Shown here in pieces: positions 7,885-15,142 of a stretch of DNA of 64,000 bases. The position numbers and the translations under genes were made by a program. Every line of letters begins with the position of its first letter. Positions within the stretch are counted from its first letter, which is position 1. A model generated the notes under the pieces. That model was not told the DNA's origin and searched no databases. It saw nothing but the letters and a program-made list of their open reading frames with translations. This DNA is from Pseudarthrobacter psychrotolerans (GTDB taxonomy: Bacteria > Actinomycetota > Actinomycetes > Actinomycetales > Micrococcaceae): NCBI RefSeq assembly GCF_009911795.1, contig NZ_CP047899.1, forward strand, positions 1 to 64,000, given 5' to 3'.

Positions 7885-9333
7885 ATGAGCGAGAATCATC
7901 AGAATCCACTCACCATGAGTGTCGCCCCACAAGCGAACATCATCGACCGTCACGGCACCTCCATACCGGCCAGGACAGCGTCAGACGCCCATAAAGTTCT
8001 CGTCCAGACCGCCAGCCTGCAAGGCGGGTCCATCATGGTCAAGCAGCAGGGCTACAAGGCCTCGGAACCCGCTCTTGGAAACACGATCATCATCCATGCG
8101 GACAGATCTGTTGTAGACGAGGTAGAGGATGTCCCTTCCGCTGAGTGGACAGTGAACTACCACTCCTGGATCGTTACGGTCCCCGGACAGAGCTCCTACT
8201 TGGTACCGAGCATTGAAACCGCACTCAACGATGCCCAGCTTCTCGCAAACAGCCAGAACCGGGCCGTTGCCGTTCACGTCGCGGACATCAAAACCCATGG
8301 TGGTTCGGAGTTCGAAGAGCTCGTCGAGCCCGTCCGTCAGCCACAGTCGGCGCCGGCAGCTCCCCCCGCCCCGGAGATCAAGGCGGCACGGGCGGATGCC
8401 CCTGCAGGCCCGGACGAGTCCGCAGCCATCCGATTCAGCCGCGCGAAGCAGCCTGCACCGACCGGCCCGGCCCAGATCGGCGTCCGCGGCGTGATGAACC
8501 GGTCCCTATTCACAAAACTTGGCCCCGGCCAGCGTGAGCAGCAGCTCCGGTCCTGGCGCAACGCGATCCAGCGGGGCCTGGACAGCCACAAGACCATCAG
8601 TGAAATGAACATCAAAGGCGGCGTGGGCAAGACCACGACCACGTTCCTGCTTGCCGCCACCATCGGACGGATCCGCGGCGGCAACGTCGTCGCGTGGGAC
8701 AACAACGAAAACCAGGGCAATCTGGCCGAGCGCGCCGCAACTGCCAACCACGACCGCACCGTAATCGATCTGCTCGACAACATTGACGAAGTCCGCTCCC
8801 CCGGCGGTGCCGAACGGCTCGTCAACTACGTCCGGCCCCAGGGCGAGAACAAGTTCCACGTCCTCTCCAGCGCGAACAAGGCCGGTAACCATGCCCGCAT
8901 CGACCGGGACACTTTCGGCGACGCCCACGCCGCGCTGAGGGAGTTCTACCACCTGACCCTGATCGACACCGGCAACGCCACCAACGCCTCCACCTGGGAA
9001 GCAACCGCCGACGCAGCAGACATCCTCGTTATCGTCACGACAAACAAGGAAGACGGCGCCCGCAAAGCATTCGCCACGATCGATGACCTGATCTCCAAGG
9101 GCCACAAGGACAAGCTCGCCAACGGAATCGCAATCATCAACCAGCCATCCAACGCCAACGCGGAACGGCTCCAGCGGATCATCGACGGCATGAAGGCCCA
9201 CGTCCGGGACTGTGTCGTCATCCCATTCGACCCGGCGCTGGACGACGGTGACGAAATCGTCTACGAAGCACTCAACACCAAAACCAAGGAAGCCTATATG
9301 AACGCAGCCGCCCTCATCATCGACGGGCTCTGA
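7885..9333 (+). CDS. ParA/MinD-like P-loop ATPase with long N-terminal region
   Basis: 482 residues. Residues 1-240 are a variable region with a Pro/Ala linker near 155-200. The ATPase domain starts near 240 with Walker A KGGVGKTTT (244-252), has a switch-like WDNNENQGN near 275, and LTLIDTG as Walker B near 355. This is the second ParA-like protein of the window. Large ATPases of this shape occur on actinobacterial plasmids and near secretion or conjugation genes, and may position DNA or protein cargo. GAAGGG before the ATG is the ribosome-binding site. A terminator follows. Confidence 0.85.
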   Translation: MSENHQNPLTMSVAPQANIIDRHGTSIPARTASDAHKVLVQTASLQGGSIMVKQQGYKASEPALGNTIIIHADRSVVDEVEDVPSAEWTVNYHSWIVTVPGQSSYLVPSIETALNDAQLLANSQNRAVAVHVADIKTHGGSEFEELVEPVRQPQSAPAAPPAPEIKAARADAPAGPDESAAIRFSRAKQPAPTGPAQIGVRGVMNRSLFTKLGPGQREQQLRSWRNAIQRGLDSHKTISEMNIKGGVGKTTTTFLLAATIGRIRGGNVVAWDNNENQGNLAERAATANHDRTVIDLLDNIDEVRSPGGAERLVNYVRPQGENKFHVLSSANKAGNHARIDRDTFGDAHAALREFYHLTLIDTGNATNASTWEATADAADILVIVTTNKEDGARKAFATIDDLISKGHKDKLANGIAIINQPSNANAERLQRIIDGMKAHVRDCVVIPFDPALDDGDEIVYEALNTKTKEAYMNAAALIIDGL

Positions 9334-9354
9334 CCACGCAGCACCCAACAAACC

Positions 9355-9389
9355 GCCGCCGTCCTGCACCCCTTCCGCAGGACGGCGGC
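9355..9389 (+). terminator. Intrinsic terminator after the second ParA-like gene
   Basis: A perfect 13-bp stem (GCCGCCGTCCTGC and its complement) with a 9-base loop ends near TTT and lies 21 bases after the stop. Confidence 0.9.
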
Positions 9390-9404
9390 TTTATCATTGG
9401 AGGC

Positions 9405-9488
9405 TAGCCCGGGGTTATGCACAGTGTGGACAGCCTGAGCTGCGCGGAGGGGCTCCGCCTGACCACAGTGGGGCATGAACCCGGGCTA
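9405..9488. repeat. Imperfect long inverted repeat in the gene-free region
   Basis: TAGCCCGGGGTTATGC at 9405 and GCATGAACCCGGGCTA ending at 9488 are near-complements, and pairing continues inward to CAGTGTGG/CCACAGTG with a few mismatches. A smaller GCGGAGGGGCTCCGC hairpin lies in the loop. The whole 9390-10117 stretch holds this hairpin and leader copy 1, but no gene I can support. Confidence 0.6.
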
Positions 9489-9752
9489 AAGCGCGGACTG
9501 TGGAATACCTACAGTCGCTGATCCGCCGGCACCTGGTCACCGCGGCGAACCAAAAAACCCTAGAACACGTGGAATCCGTGATTTTGCCGGTAAACGTCGT
9601 GTGTAGGAGTTCCTGCAATTCGGACAGGTCCCCCCGTGCGTCCGGGTCTCGGCCAGGGCAGCCGCCTGCGCGAGGGGCACAGCGGGATCCGCGATGACAG
9701 GCATGCTCGCAGGGCTCGCCCCTGGTTTCCGCTGCGCTTCAATCAGGTAGAC

Positions 9753-10108
9753 GGGCGTCCGCTTCGCGGCCGGCTGTTGGGTCCAGGGCGCGCCGTCGCA
9801 GAGCTCCGGACACCCTGGCCCTGTTTGTCTACGACGTCTTTTGGTTGCTGTCCTCCGGATTGTAGGCGTCCGCTCCACCCCGTCTAGCCCCTCCTTCGTC
9901 GGGGCCTGCGGTGCGGGAATTTCCCTCCGGCGCTCCTGCGTCGCTGATCTCCTCCAGGAATTTCCCCCACCTTGCCCTGCGGGTAGACAGGGCTCCGTCG
10001 GCCGCCGAGCAAGCGAGCTTGCCAGCAACCAAAAAACAACGGGGGGAACGGGGAAGCTGGCCGGTCACCTTGGCCGCCCCCGCCCACCCAACTTCTCGGC
10101 AAGAAGGA
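9753..10108 (+). repeat. 356-bp leader repeat, copy 1 (before the DUF4192 gene)
   Basis: Nearly identical to 11517-11870. The main differences are one extra C in a C run and one extra G in a G run. It ends in the ribosome-binding site AAGAAGGA, 9 bases before the ATG at 10118. It is GC-rich with short inverted words (GGGAATTTCCC, GCAAGCGAGCTTGC) and no open frame of its own. It probably carries a promoter and a structured 5' leader. Confidence 0.93.
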
Positions 10109-10117
10109 CAAGAAACC

Positions 10118-11104
10118 ATGACTGACAAACTCACCATCACCGGCTCCGCGGACCTGCTCGCAACGGTCCCGCACCTGCTGGGCACGAACCCCACGGAATC
10201 CTTCGTAGTGGTCACCGCCCGCGCCGGTTCCCTTGGCGCCACTCTGCGGGTGGACGCCCCGGCCGAGGCCGAGCCGATGGATTACGCGCAAATGTTGGCC
10301 ACCTACGCGGCAAACGACGAGGAGGCAACCGCCAGCTACGTCATTGTCTACACGGATGAGACCGGCACCGACGGCCAGCTCTACCCCTACGCCGCACACG
10401 TCGCGGCCCTGACCAACGAACTCGCCACGGCCCGGATGCCGGTACGTAACGTCTGGCTCGTGACCGGCACCTTCTGGGCTGAGTTCGGCGCAGACGACAA
10501 GTACCCGCTGGACGCGATAAGGGACAGCAATGCCAACGCCACGCTGACCTACTTCGGTTCCGCCACCGACATCGAGGTCTACAACCCCGCGCTGCTGGGC
10601 AACCGGGCACCCCGTGTGGAGGCACCCGAGGGGACCGAGGAGGACCTGGCGGCCGCGTGCGAAGCGTGGGCGGCCGCGCTGGACGCCACGGACATGCCGG
10701 ACACGGACACCGCCCGCAAGCTCGCGGCTGCGTTCCAGCACAAGCTCATCAGGGACTTCCTGTTCCGGGACACCATCACCACCCACAACGGCGGATTTGG
10801 GGACGTCGTGACCGGGAAGTTCACCGGACGCCCCGACTGGAAGCGGGTGGACCGCGCCCAGGAAATCGCGTTCGAGCTGATGAAAGCCGTACCCGCAGGG
10901 CAGCGCGCACCCATGCTGACCCTGATGGGTTGGCTGGAATGGCTCAAAGGCCACGGAACCCAGGCCGACCGGTACCTGAAGCTGGCAGCCGAGGACGTAC
11001 CCGGGTTCCGCCTCGCGGTCCTGCTTCGGGAACTAATCAACCGCGGCCACGTCGCGGACGTCGCCCGGAACGCTGAAACGTCCTACAAGCGGCCCAAGAA
11101 CTAA
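10118..11104 (+). CDS. DUF4192-family protein
   Basis: 328 residues. The N-terminus, ITGSADLLATVPHLLGTNPTES followed by FVVV, is the signature opening of DUF4192 proteins, which are widespread in actinobacteria and of unknown function. The rest fits the family's helical C-terminal half (MLTLMGWLEWLKGHGTQADR, then VPGFRLAVLL). The ATG at 10118 has AAGAAGGA upstream, inside the duplicated leader. On actinobacterial plasmids this gene often accompanies partition and antirestriction genes. It shares its leader with the ParB-like gene, suggesting co-regulation. A terminator follows 10 bases after the stop. Confidence 0.85.
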   Translation: MTDKLTITGSADLLATVPHLLGTNPTESFVVVTARAGSLGATLRVDAPAEAEPMDYAQMLATYAANDEEATASYVIVYTDETGTDGQLYPYAAHVAALTNELATARMPVRNVWLVTGTFWAEFGADDKYPLDAIRDSNANATLTYFGSATDIEVYNPALLGNRAPRVEAPEGTEEDLAAACEAWAAALDATDMPDTDTARKLAAAFQHKLIRDFLFRDTITTHNGGFGDVVTGKFTGRPDWKRVDRAQEIAFELMKAVPAGQRAPMLTLMGWLEWLKGHGTQADRYLKLAAEDVPGFRLAVLLRELINRGHVADVARNAETSYKRPKN

Positions 11105-11114
11105 CCGACACGAC

Positions 11115-11150
11115 GGCCGGGCCGGATCACGTCAACGATCCGGCCCGGCC
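11115..11150 (+). terminator. Intrinsic terminator after the DUF4192 gene
   Basis: A perfect 14-bp stem (GGCCGGGCCGGATC and its complement) with an 8-base loop. Only CTCTC follows, so termination would rely on the very stable stem. Confidence 0.8.
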
Positions 11151-11263
11151 CTCTCAGCGGCGGGGTGGCCTCCTCCGCGGGCGCAGCCCGAAACCCAGCC
11201 AATGCGCAGGATCGACGGTTACAGTGAGCGCACAAGAAGAACTGCACCGACAGGAGCGCGAGC

Positions 11264-11413
11264 ATGAGCACCGAATACATCCTGACCGAGGACGACAAGC
11301 CGGCGCCTGACGCAAGCCCCGCGGAGGACGTCATCGAACTGCGGCTGCTCACAGCCGGCGAAACCCTGGGCCCAGTGGACTACACCCACGCCCAGGAACA
11401 CCACAACTTCTGA
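11264..11413 (+). CDS. Small acidic protein
   Basis: 49 residues from the ATG at 11264, with AGGAG 7 bases upstream. The sequence is acidic (TEDDKPAPDASPAED) and ends in THAQEHHNF. It sits alone between two terminators, downstream of the DUF4192 gene. No family is recognised; the good ribosome-binding site and biased composition support coding. Confidence 0.55.
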   Translation: MSTEYILTEDDKPAPDASPAEDVIELRLLTAGETLGPVDYTHAQEHHNF

Positions 11414-11458
11414 CACCAGGCAGCAAAGACGCTGCACCCAGGTTTCCTTTTGCCGAGG

Positions 11459-11504
11459 AACACCAAAGAGCCGGTCCCCGTTTGGGTGCCGGCTCTTTGG
11501 TGTT
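11459..11504 (+). terminator. Intrinsic terminator between the two leader-driven units
   Basis: A perfect 16-bp stem (AACACCAAAGAGCCGG and its complement). It is preceded by TTTCCTTTTGCCGAGGA, a word that also precedes the terminator at 13491. Leader copy 2 starts 12 bases later. Confidence 0.9.
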
Positions 11505-11516
11505 CAAGAACAGAAT

Positions 11517-11870
11517 GGGCGTCCGCTTCGCGGCCGGCTGTTGGGTCCAGGGCGCGCCGTCGCAGAGCTCCGGACACCCTGGCCCTGTTTGTCTACGACG
11601 TCTTTTGGTTGCTGTCCTCCGGATTGTAGGCGTCCGCTCCACCCCGTCTAGCCCCTCCTTCGTCGGGGCCTGCGGTGCGGGAATTTCCCTCCGGCGCTCC
11701 TGCGTCGCTGATCTCCTCCAGGAATTTCCCCACCTTGCCCTGCGGGTAGACAGGGCTCCGTCGGCCGCCGAGCAAGCGAGCTTGCCAGCAACCAAAAAAC
11801 AACGGGGGAACGGGGAAGCTGGCCGGTCACCTTGGCCGCCCCCGCCCACCCAACTTCTCGGCAAGAAGGA
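11517..11870 (+). repeat. 354-bp leader repeat, copy 2 (before the ParB-like gene)
   Basis: The second copy of the leader at 9753-10108, shorter by one C and one G in homopolymer runs. It ends in the same AAGAAGGA, 8 bases before the ATG at 11879. The genes after the two copies are unrelated, so the duplication concerns only the control region. Confidence 0.93.
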
Positions 11871-11878
11871 GCAACACC

Positions 11879-13225
11879 ATGAACGCAACACCAACACTCG
11901 AATGGCTCGACCCCGCAACCCTGACCGTTGACACCAACGTCCGCAAGGACGCAGCCCTGACTCCCGCCTTCATCGCCAGCATCAAAGAACACGGCGTGCT
12001 CGAACCCGTCATCGCCCACCGCAAAGACGACGGCGCGGTGCACGTCCTGATGGGACAGCGCCGCACCCTCGCCGCCGTCGAAGCTAACCGGCCCCTCGTT
12101 CCGGTAATGGTCACCGACAGCCCCGAGGAAGCCGAACGCATCGTCACGCAGGTAGTGGAGAACATCCAGCGCGCCGAGCTGACCCAAGCGGACGAAGCCG
12201 ACGCCTACCACCAGCTTTCACTGATCGGGGTGTCGGCGGCCGCGATCGCGAAGAAGACCGGACGGACCAGGACCACTGTGGAAAGCGCCCTCAAAGCCAA
12301 GTCCACCGACAGCGGATCCGCCGCCCTGGGCAAGGGTTACACGATTGAGGCGGCCCTGATTTTGGCGGAGTTTGAGTCGGACGAGGACGCGGTTGAGGAA
12401 TTGGAATCGGTCATCAGGGCTGAGCCCGACATGCTCGCCCACGTCACCCAGCAGCTGAGGGACCGCCGCGACCGCGCGGCGGCCCTCGCGGCTCTGAGGG
12501 CCGAACTGGAGGCGGCAGGTACCACCGTCGTGGAGACGGCAGGCTACGACGAGGACAGCGAAAACGTCCGGGTTACCTCGCTGAACCGCGCAGACGGGGA
12601 ACCGGCCACCGAGGAGGACGCCAATGCCGTGGCCATCACCACCGCCTACAACGGCACCCACTCCACCGCCCCGGTGGTGGCCGGATGGAAAGACCTCGGA
12701 TTCACCCTCCGGTACAGCTACGGCTCCTCATCAGCCAACAAAGGCCCCATGACAGAGGAACAGAAAGCCGAAAGGAAGACCCTGATCCAGAACAACAAGC
12801 TGATGCAGTCAGGAACCACCGTCCGCCGGGAATATGTGAAAACCCTGCTGGCGAGGAAGCAGGCGCCGAAGGGCTGGCAGTACTTCACCCTCCACGCCAT
12901 CACCCATCACTCCGAAACGGCCAGCGGGTACGAGGGCAAGGTAGCCGCTGACATGATCGGGGCGAAGTTCGAAGAGTCCAACGCGTGGGCATGGAACCCC
13001 CTCCGTGAGCACGTCGCCAAGACCACAGCACGACCGGAGTTTTCCCTGATCGCGCTGGTTTGCGCGGGGTATGAAAAGACCATCGCCAAGGACTCGTGGC
13101 GGTCCCCAAGCCAGACTCACCGGGACTACCTGAACCAGCTGATCACGTGGGGATACACCGCGAGTGTGGTCGAGCAGCTGATCCTTGACAGCGCCAAGCC
13201 AGTCGAGGACGAAGCGGCCGCGTAA
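11879..13225 (+). CDS. ParB/Spo0J-like nuclease-domain protein
   Basis: 448 residues. The N-terminus has the ParB fold signature: WLDPATLTVDTNVRKD, then EPVIAHRKDDG, LMGQRRTLAAV (the G-x-R-R box of CTP-binding ParB domains) and VVENIQRAELTQADEADAY. A helix-turn-helix follows (SAAAIAKKTGRTRTTVESAL, ~120-140). The C-terminal ~230 residues are specific to this plasmid group. No parA lies beside it, so it may be a regulator or accessory ParB-like protein rather than the centromere binder for 5108-5749. It is driven from leader copy 2 and followed by a terminator. Confidence 0.85.
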   Translation: MNATPTLEWLDPATLTVDTNVRKDAALTPAFIASIKEHGVLEPVIAHRKDDGAVHVLMGQRRTLAAVEANRPLVPVMVTDSPEEAERIVTQVVENIQRAELTQADEADAYHQLSLIGVSAAAIAKKTGRTRTTVESALKAKSTDSGSAALGKGYTIEAALILAEFESDEDAVEELESVIRAEPDMLAHVTQQLRDRRDRAAALAALRAELEAAGTTVVETAGYDEDSENVRVTSLNRADGEPATEEDANAVAITTAYNGTHSTAPVVAGWKDLGFTLRYSYGSSSANKGPMTEEQKAERKTLIQNNKLMQSGTTVRREYVKTLLARKQAPKGWQYFTLHAITHHSETASGYEGKVAADMIGAKFEESNAWAWNPLREHVAKTTARPEFSLIALVCAGYEKTIAKDSWRSPSQTHRDYLNQLITWGYTASVVEQLILDSAKPVEDEAAA

Positions 13226-13230
13226 CGATC

Positions 13231-13265
13231 CCTTGCCGGGCGGGAACCCCCACCGCCCGGCAAGG
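13231..13265 (+). terminator. Intrinsic terminator after the ParB-like gene
   Basis: A perfect 13-bp stem (CCTTGCCGGGCGG and its complement) with a 9-base loop begins 5 bases after the stop. Confidence 0.85.
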
Positions 13266-13369
13266 CCCCGCCCCACTCACCACGAGACGGGCAGAGAACC
13301 TCCCAGAAGTCGGGCGGTCCGCCGCTAGGTGCGAACCACAGCAGCCACTCACCAGCGACGGACCGCCGT

Positions 13370-14149
13370 TCACCGCACCCATTCCGAACCAGACCAGGTG
13401 CCGCGCCGCCAGGACAACGGTGTTCCCAGGCGGCTGCACAGCCCTTCCCATTCAGCTAAGCTGAACCACAGATTTCCTTTTGCCGAGGAGCGGAGAAGGG
13501 CCGGCCCACCAGCCGGCCCTTCTCCGTTTAACCGCTGCCGCCTTGCCGCTTGCCTGGACCTTGCCGCTTGCCGCTTGCCGTGGCCGCCGTTGTGCGGCGG
13601 ACGTCTTGCCGCTTGCCGCTTGCCGTGGCCGCCGTTGTGCGGCGGACGTCTTGCCGCTTGCCGCTTGCCGTGGCCGCCGTTGTGCGGCGGACGTCTTGCC
13701 GCTTGCCGCTTGCCGTGGCCGCCGTTGTGCGGCGGACGTCTTGCCGCTTGCCGCTTGCCGTGGCCGCCGTTGTGCGGCGGACGTCTTGCCGCTTGCCGCT
13801 GCCGCTGCCGCTGCCGCTGCCGCTTGGCCCTGGACTTCGTCCGGTGTCTTCGGTACACGTCCAACGGCTTGTTGGCTCCCCATGGTGTCCGGCACCGAAG
13901 GGTGCCGTTGTGGTCATCTTCGGAGATTGGCTCACCGAAGATGATGGTCGCCCGCTGCGCAGGCGCGTTTCCTTCTGCGTCGTCGTGGTTGGTTCGGTTG
14001 CCCCGCGCCCACAGGTGCACGGGGCAAGCTATTTCCGTCGGGCTTTTCCCGCACACAGGTGGACGCCGGGACCCATGTGACCGGCTGCACCCAATGCCCA
14101 CGGCGCCTTTGGTCGTTCGGCTCACCGTGGGTGAGCGGGCACCGGGCAC
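13370..14149 (-). CDS. Possible basic repeat protein (weak)
   Basis: A 259-residue open frame. Its first part has a coherent stretch (ATIIFGEPISEDDHNGTLRC, then TPWGANKPLDVYR). It then runs into Arg/Gln repeats and five 15-residue basic units encoded by the 45-bp tandem array. The frame reads through the terminator at 13491-13526 and has no clear ribosome-binding site, so its end and reality are doubtful. If real it would be a basic, probably DNA- or RNA-binding protein. The rest of 13226-14435 holds no gene I can support. Confidence 0.25.
   Translation of the reverse strand: MPGARSPTVSRTTKGAVGIGCSRSHGSRRPPVCGKSPTEIACPVHLWARGNRTNHDDAEGNAPAQRATIIFGEPISEDDHNGTLRCRTPWGANKPLDVYRRHRTKSRAKRQRQRQRQRQAARRPPHNGGHGKRQAARRPPHNGGHGKRQAARRPPHNGGHGKRQAARRPPHNGGHGKRQAARRPPHNGGHGKRQAARSRQAARRQRLNGEGPAGGPALLRSSAKGNLWFSLAEWEGLCSRLGTPLSWRRGTWSGSEWVR
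13491..13526 (+). terminator. Second terminator with the shared upstream word
   Basis: A perfect 15-bp stem (CGGAGAAGGGCCGGC and its complement), 6-base loop, then TTT. It is preceded by TTTCCTTTTGCCGAGGA (about 13472-13489), as at 11459. It lies 265 bases past the ParB-like stop, and no gene is visible between. Confidence 0.85.
13561..13825. repeat. Five 45-bp tandem repeats plus a GCCGCT run
   Basis: The word TGTGCGGCGG recurs at 13591, 13636, 13681, 13726 and 13771, a strict 45-bp period with near-identical units and no spacers. It ends in a run of GCCGCT hexamers to about 13825. The period is a multiple of three. On the minus strand one frame gives a basic 15-residue unit (GKRQAARRPPHNGGH). 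Confidence 0.92.
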
Positions 14150-14435
14150 ATCCTGGATAATGGACGGTCACCTTCGGGTGCTGTTGGCAGCCTCCGACCG
14201 CACTGAACCTGCCAGGACACACTCAAAGGCCCACAGAGGACCAACGGCTCAATACCAGAGCCAGCCCCGACCAGACATCAATACAGCCCCCAGAGGGAAG
14301 CACAGAGAAGCAGAGCCTCCATAGGAGGCTCAAGGTACGAAAAAGGACTCACACCTCTGGCACCAAGGTGCACACCGGGTCTTCTGACACCCCGATCTCA
14401 CACACAGTTTCCGGGCGGGGAACGAACAACAGGGC

Positions 14436-15142
14436 ATGGAAGACCTTGTACTGCCTCCCGGACGTGCCCGAAATGCCACGGGCCCCTGCCAGAGTCACGG
14501 GACAAACGAAGCATCTACTGCCGCACCGAGTGCGTGCAGACGGCCAAGTCCCGACGTCGGCGGGGGCTGCCTGTCGCGGATCCGGTGCCCGCTGAGACGG
14601 CCTTGCGGTTGGCCAGGCGTGTGGCCTCGCTGGCCGAGGAAGTCCGGGGTGCCACGGCCGGGATGTACCGGGTACGGGAGTCCAGAGACAAGTACAAGGC
14701 AAGGGTGCGGTCCCTGGAAGCTGCCGTTGATACCGAGCGGCGCCGCGCTGTTGCCGTAGTGGCGGAGCAGGCGGCAAAGACTGCCGCCCTCCGTGAGGAG
14801 ATCACGGACCTGCGCCGGCAACTTGCCGCTGCCGGGGAAAGGGACGGGGTCCGGGCGGCAGCGGCAGATCCCGCCGTTGTCGGCAAGTTACGTGCGCGCC
14901 TTGCCGACGGCAATGCCGCCTACGCCCAGCTGGCGGCAAAACAGAAGCAGCTGCGCACGGCGTACGACCAGACCATGCACCAAACGAAGGCGGCAGCGCA
15001 GGTTTACAAATCGTGGGACCGGCTGTGCCAGAAGCTCTACCAAAGCACCAAGGGTCGGACCCTTGCCGAAGCCGACCAGCGGACCCTGCAGCAATGGGCT
15101 TCCTGGCGCAACGAACAACAGAAGAAAGCGGGAAAGAAATGA
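14436..15142 (+). CDS. Zinc-motif coiled-coil protein upstream of the relaxase (one frameshift)
   Basis: Restoring one C near 14457 joins the ATG at 14436 (MEDLVLPP) to RTCPKCHGPLPESRDKR and IYCRTEC, a four-cysteine zinc ribbon (Cys codons at 14465, 14474, 14519, 14531). The downstream part reads on as a long Ala/Arg/Glu coiled coil. The repaired product is 235 residues. Its stop overlaps the relaxase start (ATGA), so the two are translationally coupled. An accessory or auxiliary relaxosome protein is the likeliest role, inferred from position. Without the repair the frame would start at a GTG inside the zinc motif, which is implausible. Confidence 0.7.

Noticed and set aside
9537..10028. Minus-strand frame through leader copy 1 (with a TCPNCRNSY stretch)
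   Set aside because: It crosses the duplicated leader, has no start signal, and its reading of copy 2 ends differently; more likely non-coding.
13561..13825. CRISPR-like array
   Set aside because: The 45-bp units are directly adjacent with no spacers, and no cas genes are present.
13329..14324. 331-residue plus-strand frame through the 45-bp repeats
   Set aside because: It reads a terminator and simple repeats as Leu/Pro/Cys runs, with no ribosome-binding site or conserved motif.
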